NCBI GenBank assembly: GCA_965247245.1
Contig: CBDFGV010000003.1
Span: forward strand, 682,001-746,000
Length of the DNA stretch: 64,000 nt
Reading direction: 5' to 3'
Origin: Tectiglobus sp965247245
Lineage (GTDB): Bacteria > Pseudomonadota > Alphaproteobacteria > Rhizobiales > Hyphomicrobiaceae
The notes under the pieces are model-generated. The model did not search any database, was not told the origin of the DNA, and saw only the letters and a list, made by a program, of their open reading frames with translations. A program made the position numbers and the translations under genes. This document shows, piece by piece, positions 1-8,696 of the stretch. How positions within the stretch are numbered: position 1 is the first letter of the stretch; every line of letters starts with the position of its first letter.

Positions 1-137
1 GCGAATTTTTTGTCAGTGAAGACATCCAGGGTATAGAATTCGAGCTCCATCCGACACTCCAATAGTTCTGTGCATAGACCTTGGACGCGCCATAAGTCAG
101 GGCCGTACCTAACCCAACCGGAAGCGCAACCCAAGCA
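1..137. other. Left edge without a gene
   Basis: No convincing reading frame or RNA gene is visible between the window edge and the stop codon of the NUDIX gene. The stretch is downstream of that minus-strand gene and may hold its terminator, but I see no clear hairpin. Confidence 0.4.
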
Positions 138-878
138 TTATCTAGTGGCGCACTCCGAACTCGACTGAAGTAAAAGCTGCACATGTCTCGGGACGAGTTC
201 TCCTCGAAGAATCTCATCCGTCGAGAACCATCTCACATCGTCCAGTTCAGGTGTCTCCGCCAGGCCTTTATTATGCTCCTGAAAGCGCTGAAGGATGACC
301 TCCTCGGGCTCTTCTGTCTCGCAGAACAAGCCATACACTATCAGCGCTCCATCCCTCGCAATCTGCATTCCTGGCTTGCGGACAATATCGGAATCGGACA
401 GCCCCGTTTCTTCAGCAAGCTCACGCAGGCCGTAACGCCATACGTCGATAGTACCGTCGGAGTAGACATCTCTTCGGTCAATCATGCCGCCCGAAGGCAC
501 CCAGAGACCAGCGTTGAGCGTATGGGCTGCAGCCTTAGTCATCAGATATCGACCGCGCGAACTCATAAGCATCACTGAGGCGAAACCATCGCAGGTCGGA
601 GGATCGCAAAAACCGTTCTCCCGCCAATACAGATAGCTCGCAAAATCACTTTGGACGTATTCGCCAAAAAACTGGCGCTCATCGATTGAGTGATCAACGA
701 GTGGGTAGATCACGCCGTTGAAGATATGCGGGTTTCGAGACGAGGCTTCAGACCAATGCCCCTCAATTTGACCACTGTGCCGGGCCGCATACGCCCAGTG
801 CCCGTCCTTTACCCGCAGGACACAGCTATCAAAGTGGATGCTCTCGCCACTCTTCAGTCGCCGTCGCGGTTCTGCCAT
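138..878 (-). CDS. NUDIX hydrolase family protein
   Basis: A 246-residue cytoplasmic protein with a NUDIX core at about residues 100-225. The catalytic helix is seen as RELAEETGL, which fits the REuxEExGu part of the NUDIX box and coordinates the metal for nucleoside-diphosphate-X hydrolysis. The Gly-rich start of the box (SGGM) is separated from this helix by a loop (RRDVYSDGT) longer than the usual box spacing, so the first Glu of the signature is not in its standard place. The N-terminal 95 residues are extra and I do not recognise them. The substrate cannot be read from the sequence. It is the only gene left of ilvC and is separated from it by 394 bases. The start is an ATG with only a weak GCGAG behind it. 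Confidence 0.8.
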   Translation of the reverse strand: MAEPRRRLKSGESIHFDSCVLRVKDGHWAYAARHSGQIEGHWSEASSRNPHIFNGVIYPLVDHSIDERQFFGEYVQSDFASYLYWRENGFCDPPTCDGFASVMLMSSRGRYLMTKAAAHTLNAGLWVPSGGMIDRRDVYSDGTIDVWRYGLRELAEETGLSDSDIVRKPGMQIARDGALIVYGLFCETEEPEEVILQRFQEHNKGLAETPELDDVRWFSTDEILRGELVPRHVQLLLQSSSECATR

Positions 879-1272
879 GACAGTCTCGCTTTTGAACTTG
901 GCTCACTTAACTGGCACTGATCGCAGCAACAGATCCAGAGACCAATCGAGCTAGCATTCGCACAGCGCTGATCCCTACTTATGAATAATTCTGAACTAAG
1001 AGATTATAACTTACCGCAATTCAATAATTTTGAGGCCGTGTCACAGTCTGTACACATTCGGGATGCTATCTGCGAAAGTCATTTGACAGATGCGCTAAGC
1101 GCACAGTTACGGGCGTTCCCCTCACTCGGATGCCCGCTTGCCGGACGGCGGAGTCTCCCCGCAACTTTGCCGTCCGGCTTCACCATCCCAATGACAATTA
1201 TCGGAACGCTCTAACGATCACCGACCAAACCCAAACGAGATCCGGTCGGTGCAACCTCACGACGTTCGTTCG
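879..1272. other. Intergenic region between NUDIX gene and ilvC
   Basis: No gene is seen in these 394 bases. The region holds the promoter side of the minus-strand NUDIX gene and the downstream side of ilvC, plus a perfect 10-bp inverted repeat listed separately. A 77-codon plus-strand reading frame at 981-1214 has no ribosome-binding site and an unremarkable composition, so it is not called. Confidence 0.4.
1140..1178. repeat. Perfect 10-bp inverted repeat
   Basis: GCCGGACGGC at 1140-1149 is matched by its exact complement GCCGTCCGGC at 1169-1178, with a 19-base loop. It lies about 95 bases past the ilvC stop on the minus strand. It could end the ilvC transcript, but no T-run follows on either strand. 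A protein-binding dyad is the alternative. Confidence 0.5.
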
Positions 1273-2292
1273 CTAGTTTTTCGACTTATCAACCAGCGCG
1301 TTCTCAGTGATCCATGGCATCATGCCACGCAACTTGGCACCAATTTCTTCAATTGGGTGCGCATCATTCATGCGACGGGTCGCCTTGAACTTGGCCTGGC
1401 CGCTCTTGCACTCGCGCATCCATTCAGATGTGAAAGCGCCAGACTGGATGTCGTGCAGAACGCGGCGCATCTCGGCACGCGTCTCATCAGTAATGATCCG
1501 AGGACCTGAAGCATACTCACCGAACTCAGCTGTGTTCGAGATCGAGTAGTTCATATTGGCGATGCCGCCTTCATAGATCAGGTCAACAATTAGCTTAACT
1601 TCGTGCAAGCACTCGAAATACGCCATTTCCGGCGCGTAGCCCGCTTCCGTGAGCGTCTCGTAACCAGCCCGGATCAGCTCGACCAAGCCACCGCACAGAA
1701 CAACTTGTTCGCCGAACAGGTCGGTTTCACACTCTTCCTTGAATGTTGTCTCAATAACACCGGAGCGGCCGCCGCCGATTGCACAGGCGTACGACAGAGC
1801 AACATCATGGGCATTGCCAGATGCATCCCGATCAATCGCGATCAGGCAAGGAACGCCGCCACCGCGCGCGTACTCAGAGCGAACGGTGTGGCCGGGCCCC
1901 TTTGGCGCCACCATGATCACGTCGATGGTGTCGCGCGGCTCAATCAGGCTGAAATGGACATTCAAACCGTGCGCAAAGGCAATAGCCGCGCCGTCTTTGA
2001 TGTTAGCTGCAATATGGTCATTCCAGATGTCCGCCTGAATCTCATCCGGCGCACACATCATGATGACATCGGCTTCAGCTGACGCTTCAGCAACAGACTT
2101 GACCGGCAAACCGTCGGCTTCGGCTTTCTTAGCGGATGCCGAGCCCGGGCGAAGTGCGATAACCACGTTCTTGCAGCCGGAATCCCGCAGGTTCAGCGCA
2201 TGGGCATGCCCCTGGCTGCCATACCCGACGATCGCAACCGTCTTGTCCTTGATCAGATTGATGTCTGCGTCGCGATCATAATAAACACGCAT
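1273..2292 (-). CDS. ilvC: Ketol-acid reductoisomerase (class I)
   Basis: Makes 2,3-dihydroxy-isovalerate or 2,3-dihydroxy-3-methylvalerate from acetohydroxy acids using NADPH and Mg2+, the second common step of valine, isoleucine and leucine synthesis. With the start at MRVYYDRD it is 339 residues, the normal class I length. The Rossmann NADPH motif GYGSQGHA is at residues 23-30, and the C-terminal knotted domain carries the Mg-ligand segments TDLFGEQ and CLHEVKL. An in-frame extension upstream to 2418 is open but unlike the family. The chosen ATG has a GGGGAGA ribosome-binding site about 9 bases upstream. The gene stands alone, with no ilvB/ilvH visible here. Confidence 0.97.
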   Translation of the reverse strand: MRVYYDRDADINLIKDKTVAIVGYGSQGHAHALNLRDSGCKNVVIALRPGSASAKKAEADGLPVKSVAEASAEADVIMMCAPDEIQADIWNDHIAANIKDGAAIAFAHGLNVHFSLIEPRDTIDVIMVAPKGPGHTVRSEYARGGGVPCLIAIDRDASGNAHDVALSYACAIGGGRSGVIETTFKEECETDLFGEQVVLCGGLVELIRAGYETLTEAGYAPEMAYFECLHEVKLIVDLIYEGGIANMNYSISNTAEFGEYASGPRIITDETRAEMRRVLHDIQSGAFTSEWMRECKSGQAKFKATRRMNDAHPIEEIGAKLRGMMPWITENALVDKSKN

Positions 2293-2486
2293 GGGTCGTC
2301 TCCCCTTCCCTAAGCCTTGGTTTGTGCTGGAAATTCTGTGGCGACCAGCCCTAGCGAATAAACTCGTCTGTTGCCAATGGAAAAATGGCGCAGGGCAGTC
2401 AGCCCGGCACCAATTCAACCTTAATGATAGCCCATACCGCGGTCAGGAGCGCACTTTGCATGCGCCTCTGACAGTGCGCAGAGAGC

Positions 2487-3431
2487 CTAGTAAGCTGCGA
2501 GCGCGTTACCCGGCGAGCCGGTGCCACCTTCAACTGCGAGAGGGTTGAAGATGTATGCAAACTCATAGACCTTGGCAGCCGCAAGTCGCTCCGTTGCAGC
2601 ATTCTCATGAATGAAAACGCCATTCTGCGTCAGCAGGATCTGATGCACCGGGAATGCCATCTTCGGGTTCGGGTTCGGCACAACTTCCAGAGGCCAGGTG
2701 TCAGAACCAACGACCACGACACCCTTTTTGGCCAACCAACGACCGGCCTCGATACCGATACCTGGAACAGCGCCGTTGTAGGTCTTGTTATCTTTGATCC
2801 AATACCGAACCCAGCCGGTGTGGAACATGACCACATCACCTTCGCCGATCGAGTCAGCACTCATGCCCTGCTTCTTCAGCGCACCTTCCATGTCGGCAAC
2901 CGTAATTTCCTGACCGCCATCCATCGGCTTGCCTTTGTAGGCAACCATGTCAATCAAGACACCCTTGGTGAAGAACGGCTTCACATGCTCCATCCCAAGC
3001 TTCTTCATGCCGGTTGGGCCAAAAATGTCCTTACCAGGGATGCCATTATAGAACTTATCGCCGATCCCGATGTGGCCAAGGCCGTCGAACTGAGTACCAA
3101 CCTGACCAATCTCCGCGGACAGCGTATCGTCCATCCAGATCACCTTGTTGTCGCCAAGCGGTCCACCCGATAAGCCATTCGTTCCGCGCACAGCAAATAC
3201 GCGGTGACCGAACAAAGGCATCTTGCCGCTATATGTTCGCGCGAGTGAGACTGTCTTGCCCTGCTTGATGTAACCCATGGCCTTCTTGACCTGGGCTGGT
3301 GTCATCAGGTTGGAGCGACCTGCCTGATCATCCTTGCCGTATGGCGACGGATACCACTTGTCTTGTGCGAGAGCCGTACCCCCACCCACAAGCAACACCG
3401 CACACGCGGTGACGAGTGTGTTCGTATTCAT
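2487..3431 (-). CDS. Exported cyclase family protein (kynurenine formamidase fold)
   Basis: A 314-residue member of the cyclase/metal-dependent hydrolase family (PF04199 type) with a signal peptide. The N-terminus is MNTNTLVTAC followed by a hydrophobic stretch and a cleavage site near ALAQ-D at 22-24. The usual metal motif HxGTHxDxxxH appears as QVGTQFDGLGH at residues 110-120, so two of the metal-binding His are Gln, a variant I associate with the secreted subfamily. A second conserved segment, VMFHTGW, lies further on. The ATG at 3431 is preferred over an upstream in-frame start because it begins the signal peptide and follows AGAGGTAACG. Substrate unknown; the protein should act in the periplasm. 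The gene lies between ilvC and the enolase-superfamily gene on the same strand. Confidence 0.85.
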   Translation of the reverse strand: MNTNTLVTACAVLLVGGGTALAQDKWYPSPYGKDDQAGRSNLMTPAQVKKAMGYIKQGKTVSLARTYSGKMPLFGHRVFAVRGTNGLSGGPLGDNKVIWMDDTLSAEIGQVGTQFDGLGHIGIGDKFYNGIPGKDIFGPTGMKKLGMEHVKPFFTKGVLIDMVAYKGKPMDGGQEITVADMEGALKKQGMSADSIGEGDVVMFHTGWVRYWIKDNKTYNGAVPGIGIEAGRWLAKKGVVVVGSDTWPLEVVPNPNPKMAFPVHQILLTQNGVFIHENAATERLAAAKVYEFAYIFNPLAVEGGTGSPGNALAAY

Positions 3432-3645
3432 TATGGCGTTACCTCTTTTTTTTATCTGGGACGGCCTTAACGGCAGTCCACAGACTGTAGCTTGCAACTA
3501 TCAGCGCGGATGATCAAGAAGAAGCCCAGAGAAACGCGCAAATATCTGAAAAAACTAAGTAATCAGACCGGATCGAATCCGGCGTACTTATCAATAGAAA
3601 GCACAAAAGAGTAGATCGATTACGGGATTGATGATTGCACGCGGC

Positions 3646-4851
3646 TTACACGTCAGCGCTTGTCGTTCGCTTTACAGTGACATCAGCACGGCCGACGACA
3701 TCAGGTTGCAGTGCTGTTCCCAAGCCCGGACCGGCTGGAACGGTGATCTCGCCCTTGTCGATCGCAGGCAGCTCGGTTACGAACCGCCCATACCAACCGT
3801 AGTAGAAGGCACGAACCATCTCCTGCAGCCAGCAGTTGCGAGCGTTGAGCGCCAGATGCGTCGAGGCCGTGAGCACGACCGGCCCAGTACAGTCATGGAA
3901 CGCGACCGGAACATGATACGTCTCGGCCATTTGCCCCACTTTGCGCGCCTCACTGATGCCACCGCACCAGGACAGATCCATGATCACCATCGACAGCGCT
4001 TCAAGTTCCAAAAGCTGCCGGAAATCCGCACGACCACCACGTGTTTCACCAACAGCGATTGGACAACTGGTGGCTGCAGCAACATCACCAATCGAGCCCA
4101 AATGGTCCATAAATACCGGGTCTTCGACCCACACCGGAGCGATGTCCTCGAGAGCATTGGCAATCTTCACAGCCATCGGCCGCGACCAGAGCGAATGCAG
4201 CTCGGCCGCAATCTCCATCCGGTCACCAACGGCATCTCGAATTTTCTCGAAGGGCTCCAAGCCGCGCTTTAAGTCATCGGCACCGATCCATTGGCCCTGC
4301 GTGGCCTCGGCCGCATAATCAAACGGCCAGATCTTCATGGCCGTGATGTCCATCTCGAGCAGGGACTGCGCAAGCTCATCTGCTCGGTTGAGGAACGCGT
4401 CGAGATCCTCATAGTCGCCGGTTACAGCATCAAGCCCGAAGTTGTCGGTGCCTTGAGTGACCTTGGTCTGAACGTAGGAATAACCGGCACAGGTATTGTA
4501 AACTTTGATCCGATCCCGAACACGGCCACCAAGCAGATCACAAAGCGGCAGGCCAACGCTCTGGCCAAAGATATCCCACAGCGCGATATCAATGGCCGAG
4601 GCTCCGCGCATTTCGGCACTGGAACCAACAAACCCGACATAACCGATCAACTCGGACTGCAGTCGTTCAATATTTCGCGGATCTTGTCCAATCAGCTTCG
4701 GCGCAATCATCTGATGGATATGCGCCTCGGCTGAAGCGGGGCCGTAGAATGTTTCGCCGAGCCCCGTCAATCCTTCATCTGTGTGAACCTGCACCCAAAG
4801 AAGATTTGGGAACTCCTCACAGCGAACCGTCTCGATGGCTGAAACTTTCAT
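3646..4851 (-). CDS. Mandelate racemase / muconate lactonizing enzyme family protein
   Basis: A 401-residue enolase-superfamily enzyme, with an N-terminal capping domain (about 1-120) and a C-terminal TIM barrel. The visible acid ligands for Mg2+ are E217 (AAELH), E243 (WVEDP) and E269 (AVGET). The family KxK/K region is MKIWPFD (K173), and the possible general base is H319 in FHDCTGP. This ligand pattern (Glu, Glu, Glu) with a late His resembles acid-sugar dehydratases such as galactonate or gluconate dehydratase more than muconate cycloisomerase. The substrate is inference only. The ATG at 4851 has GGAAGGG ahead of it. It lies 45 bases downstream of efp on the same strand, so it could be read from the efp promoter. 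Confidence 0.88.
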   Translation of the reverse strand: MKVSAIETVRCEEFPNLLWVQVHTDEGLTGLGETFYGPASAEAHIHQMIAPKLIGQDPRNIERLQSELIGYVGFVGSSAEMRGASAIDIALWDIFGQSVGLPLCDLLGGRVRDRIKVYNTCAGYSYVQTKVTQGTDNFGLDAVTGDYEDLDAFLNRADELAQSLLEMDITAMKIWPFDYAAEATQGQWIGADDLKRGLEPFEKIRDAVGDRMEIAAELHSLWSRPMAVKIANALEDIAPVWVEDPVFMDHLGSIGDVAAATSCPIAVGETRGGRADFRQLLELEALSMVIMDLSWCGGISEARKVGQMAETYHVPVAFHDCTGPVVLTASTHLALNARNCWLQEMVRAFYYGWYGRFVTELPAIDKGEITVPAGPGLGTALQPDVVGRADVTVKRTTSADV

Positions 4852-4896
4852 GCGACCCTTCCCGTTGATACCCCAGGTCACACACTAGCAGAGCGA

Positions 4897-5466
4897 CTAG
4901 TCCTTGGCGCGCTCCACGTAGGAACCGTCTTCCGTCATGATCACAACCCGCGTGCCGGCAGAAATATGCGGCGGCACCATCACCCGCAGACCATTGTCTG
5001 CGACAGCTGGCTTGTAGGACGATGAGGCCGTCTGCCCCTTCACAACCGGGTCAGCCTCAACAATCTCGACCGTCACGCGCTGCGGCAACTGGAGCGAAAC
5101 CGGGATGTTCTCGTGCAACATCACAATGCACATCATCTCGGGTTGTAGATAAACCGACATGTCGCCGACAATATCAGCCGGAACGGCAATCTGGTCATAA
5201 GTATTGGGATCCATGAAGACATAGCCAGTATCGTCCTCATAGATGTACTGCAGATCACGTTCTTCCATAAAGGCGCGCTCAACCTGCTCGGTCGTACGAT
5301 AGCGCTCGGTGACCTTCACACCGTCAGAGATCCTACGCATTTCCAAATGCGTCACGGGCGTCCCCTTGCCCGGATGAATGTTCTCAGCCTTGAGAACAGC
5401 ACACAATTTGCCACCAATTTCCAGCACATTACCCTTACGGATAGAACTTGCGATGACCTTCGCCAT
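4897..5466 (-). CDS. efp: Translation elongation factor P
   Basis: EF-P rescues ribosomes stalled at polyproline stretches by binding near the E site and promoting peptide-bond formation. The 189-residue protein has the three beta-barrel domains of the family. Its domain I loop reads HPGKG with the lysine at position 34, the exact residue that EpmA/EpmB modify by beta-lysylation in Escherichia coli. The genes for both modifying enzymes are divergent from it and start 168 bases away, which supports a lysylated EF-P in this organism. A GGAGG site precedes the ATG. Confidence 0.98.
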   Translation of the reverse strand: MAKVIASSIRKGNVLEIGGKLCAVLKAENIHPGKGTPVTHLEMRRISDGVKVTERYRTTEQVERAFMEERDLQYIYEDDTGYVFMDPNTYDQIAVPADIVGDMSVYLQPEMMCIVMLHENIPVSLQLPQRVTVEIVEADPVVKGQTASSSYKPAVADNGLRVMVPPHISAGTRVVIMTEDGSYVERAKD

Positions 5467-5634
5467 GGGTCAGCCTCCAACTTAATCGTCAGTTCGATTG
5501 GGCCGGGCGGCTGCGACAGCTGAACACCGGCGATTTGCATTCGGTTTGAGGGGCTTGTACTCGGTTCAGACCGGATCGCCAAGCCCGCGCGGCTTTCAGG
5601 CACCGCACAAGACAGTCATCACTGGACCGCCGAT

Positions 5635-6696
5635 ATGGAAACAACCGCTCGTGGCACGCCCCAGTCACCATGGTGGGATAGCGCCCGTCATCAGGACCGC
5701 AGAGCGTTTCTGGTGGCACGCAACCGGATCAAGCAGGCTATTCGGGACTGGTTCAATGATCGCGGATACATCGAAGTCGAGACAGCCTGTCTGCAGGTAT
5801 CTCCGGGGAACGAAACGCACCTGCATGCCTTCGCCACCCAATTGGCTGCCCCAGACGGCGCGACACACCCTATGTATCTTCACACGTCACCCGAATTCGC
5901 CTGCAAAAAGCTGCTGGCGGCCGGGGAAACCAAGATTTTCACTTTCGCCCCGGTGTTCAGAAACCGCGAGCGCAGTCCGTTGCATCATCCAGAGTTCACC
6001 ATGCTGGAATGGTATGAAGCGGATGCACCTTATGAGAGCCTAATCGATCATTGCTCTGAAATCCTACAGATCGCCGCAAGCGTAACAGATCATCGCACTT
6101 GGCAACACGCGGACGCATGCGCCAGACCCGACGAGCCGCTGGAACGGCTCTCCGTCGCCGACGCCTTCACGCGCTTCGCCGATATCGACCTCCTGGCAAC
6201 CATTGAGCGCAACATCGGAAACCGCACGCTGTTGGCCGAAGCCGCACAACGTGCCGGGGTTCGAATTGCAGACGATGATACATGGTCTGATATCTTCTCG
6301 CGCATCATCGTCGAGCGTGTCGAGCCTAACCTTGGGCGCGGTCAACCAACAGCACTGCACAGCTATCCGATCACCGAGGCTGCCTTAGCTCGCCCAAGCC
6401 CACTGGACCCGCGCACGGCTGAACGCTTCGAGCTGTATTGCTGCGGTGTCGAACTCGCCAACGCATTCGGAGAACTGACAGACCCCGAGATCCAACGCCA
6501 GCGCTTCATCGAAGACATGGATGAGAAACAACGCATCTATGGCGAACGCTATCCAATCGACGACGACTTCCTTGCAGCACTGCATGAAATGCCGGCTGCA
6601 TCCGGTTGTGCATTGGGATTTGATCGACTGGTCATGCTTGCAACCGGCGCACAAAGCGTTGAACAAGTTATATGGAACCCACTACCTAGGTTCTGA
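5635..6696 (+). CDS. epmA: EF-P--(R)-beta-lysine ligase
   Basis: EpmA (also PoxA, GenX or YjeA) is a lysyl-tRNA-synthetase paralogue that attaches beta-lysine to Lys34 of EF-P. At 353 residues it has only the class II synthetase catalytic core and lacks the N-terminal anticodon-binding OB domain of LysS, as expected. Motif 2 is seen in FRNRERSPLHHPEF and motif 3 in GCALGFDRLVM near the C-terminus. It is divergent from efp and directly upstream of epmB. Confidence 0.95.
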   Translation: METTARGTPQSPWWDSARHQDRRAFLVARNRIKQAIRDWFNDRGYIEVETACLQVSPGNETHLHAFATQLAAPDGATHPMYLHTSPEFACKKLLAAGETKIFTFAPVFRNRERSPLHHPEFTMLEWYEADAPYESLIDHCSEILQIAASVTDHRTWQHADACARPDEPLERLSVADAFTRFADIDLLATIERNIGNRTLLAEAAQRAGVRIADDDTWSDIFSRIIVERVEPNLGRGQPTALHSYPITEAALARPSPLDPRTAERFELYCCGVELANAFGELTDPEIQRQRFIEDMDEKQRIYGERYPIDDDFLAALHEMPAASGCALGFDRLVMLATGAQSVEQVIWNPLPRF

Positions 6697-6765
6697 GCGC
6701 TCGTGGTACACCCTCGTTCACACTCTCAAACTCGCCATCAAGCCGATGCAGACGGCCCACGTTCA

Positions 6766-7815
6766 ATGACCGATCGAACAATCAACTCAATTGCTGGTCT
6801 GACCGATGCGGGATTACTAACCGTCGACAACTCGGCAGAGTTCGAGCAACTGGCTAAAAGATACGCCGTTGCTATCACCCCGGCCATCGCCAACAACATC
6901 GACATGGCCAATCCTGATGACCCACTTGCAAAACAGTTCGTGCCCACGTTGGACGAACTCAAAACCCATGCAGCTGAAACCCCGGACCCTATCAGCGACG
7001 AGCCATTTTCTCCCGTTAAAGGTGTCGTCCATCGCTATCCCGACCGTGCGCTCCTGAAGGTCGTTAACATCTGCCCGGTCTACTGCCGTTTTTGCTTTCG
7101 CCGCGAAATGGTTGGACCATCGCAAGGTTCAGGTCTCAACAGCGCCGAACTCGACGCCGCGCTGACTTACATTGCGGAGACACCAGCCATTTCCGAAGTC
7201 ATCGTAACGGGCGGCGATCCCTTCATTTTGTCTCCGCGGCGCCTGGCCGACCTGACAGCCAAGATCAGTTCGATCCCAAGTGTCAGGAAGATCCGCTGGC
7301 ACACACGTGTACCGATGGTCATGCCGGAAAAGATCAATGCACAACTCATTGCAGCTCTCACTGCACCTGGCAGGGACGTCAGGATAGCAGTTCATGCCAA
7401 CCACGCGAATGAGTTCACCAACAAATCCAAGGACGCATGCCTGACCCTACACGCTGCAGGCTTCGAAATCCTTAGTCAGTCAGTTTTACTCAAAGGCATC
7501 AATGACTGCAGCAACACCATCGCCGAACTGATGATGAGTTACAGTGAGGTCGGCGCCCACCCCTACTATCTGCACCATGGCGATCTAGCACCTGGCACAT
7601 CGCACTTTCGCACAACGATAGCGGCCGGAATGACTTTGATGCGGGAACTCGCGGATACGATGCCGGAAGCGTTGCGTCCCAAATACATCCTCGATGTACC
7701 AGGGGGATCCGGCAAAATAGAACTCAACGATCAGACCTGCCAACAACAATCGGACGGCTCCTATCTCATCGGACTTCACAGCGAACAACGGGTCCTATAC
7801 GTCGACGCAATCTGA
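6766..7815 (+). CDS. epmB: EF-P beta-lysylation protein (lysine 2,3-aminomutase family)
   Basis: EpmB (YjeK) is a radical-SAM, PLP-dependent aminomutase that turns L-alpha-lysine into (R)-beta-lysine for EpmA. The 349-residue protein has the [4Fe-4S] ligands C103, C107 and C110 (CPVYCRFC). A PLP-lysine segment, PGGSGK, ends at K317, the equivalent of the PLP lysine of lysine 2,3-aminomutase. The short C-terminus, without the oligomerisation tail of clostridial aminomutases, fits EpmB. The ATG at 6766 gives a family-like length. An upstream GTG at 6703, 7 bases past the epmA stop, is also open. Confidence 0.94.
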   Translation: MTDRTINSIAGLTDAGLLTVDNSAEFEQLAKRYAVAITPAIANNIDMANPDDPLAKQFVPTLDELKTHAAETPDPISDEPFSPVKGVVHRYPDRALLKVVNICPVYCRFCFRREMVGPSQGSGLNSAELDAALTYIAETPAISEVIVTGGDPFILSPRRLADLTAKISSIPSVRKIRWHTRVPMVMPEKINAQLIAALTAPGRDVRIAVHANHANEFTNKSKDACLTLHAAGFEILSQSVLLKGINDCSNTIAELMMSYSEVGAHPYYLHHGDLAPGTSHFRTTIAAGMTLMRELADTMPEALRPKYILDVPGGSGKIELNDQTCQQQSDGSYLIGLHSEQRVLYVDAI

Positions 7816-7847
7816 CATTTTGAATGCAGCTGGCGCCACTAGGAACG

Positions 7848-8567
7848 CTACTGCGTAACACCCGGCTGGAACCGGTAATGGCCGGTGATGCGAAATTTGA
7901 ACAGCATATCTTCCAGACGTGTGCCCCAACCAATATTATGAACAATCAATGGTCGCTGGCCATCCGCACTCATCCTGGTCGACACAATCCCTATGTGAGG
8001 CGTCTGAGCAAACCGTTGCCGTTTCCGGCTGGATGATTTGCGAGATGCCAATTCAGTCCCATCGAACGGCTTGGCAATGTCCCAGGTGACAAGATCTCCG
8101 GGCTGGTAATCACTTCCATTGGCACTCACCAACAGAACTTTGCCATGCCGCTTAAAGTATGTCCGTAGATTGGGAACACGACGATGGTCAATGTTCCGGT
8201 CCGGTCGCCGCAAACCCCAGCGCTTAGGATAGGAACGGAACGAGCGCCGCATGTCTTCATGCACCAGCTTCTGCAAATCGATGCCAAGCGCACGATAACT
8301 GCGCACGACAACATCAGAACAAACACCGCGGTCCGAAGGGACATCGCCGCCAGGATAAGACAATTTGCGATAAGCCGGATCATAAATGACGTGCGATTTG
8401 GTCCGCTCAATCGCGGCGTCGGTCAGGCGCTTAGCGAAGAGCTGACTTGTCATCTGTGCCTGCGCTATGGCGCTTGAGTTCACGGCGAGCGCAATCAGCC
8501 CAGCCACGAAAGCGCAAGAACTTGGCCGATTGATACCGTTGCGATGGGTGAAGGACGACGCCAGCAT
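7848..8567 (-). CDS. DUF1287 domain protein, exported
   Basis: A 239-residue protein with an N-terminal hydrophobic signal (about residues 15-38) followed by a DUF1287 domain. Hallmarks are GVCSDVVVRSYR, LVHEDM, PDRNIDHRRVPNL and a late PHIGIVS and HNIGWG. The conserved Cys and His in this family suggest an NlpC/P60-like papain fold, and a cell-wall role is an inference from that. It converges on epmB with 32 bases between stops. An AGGAG site precedes the ATG. Confidence 0.85.
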   Translation of the reverse strand: MLASSFTHRNGINRPSSCAFVAGLIALAVNSSAIAQAQMTSQLFAKRLTDAAIERTKSHVIYDPAYRKLSYPGGDVPSDRGVCSDVVVRSYRALGIDLQKLVHEDMRRSFRSYPKRWGLRRPDRNIDHRRVPNLRTYFKRHGKVLLVSANGSDYQPGDLVTWDIAKPFDGTELASRKSSSRKRQRFAQTPHIGIVSTRMSADGQRPLIVHNIGWGTRLEDMLFKFRITGHYRFQPGVTQ

Positions 8568-8696
8568 CAGTGCTCCTTTGAACGAAGACGATACCGACTC
8601 TTACTGCACTAACCGGCCAACATTGAGGAAATTCGACAGCAGAACTGCGCCTTGCTGCTGATTATCAATGTAGGCAGAGTTGCATATCCTTATGCG

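Noticed and set aside
981..1214. 77-codon plus-strand frame before ilvC
   Set aside because: No ribosome-binding site, and the frame runs through the perfect inverted repeat.
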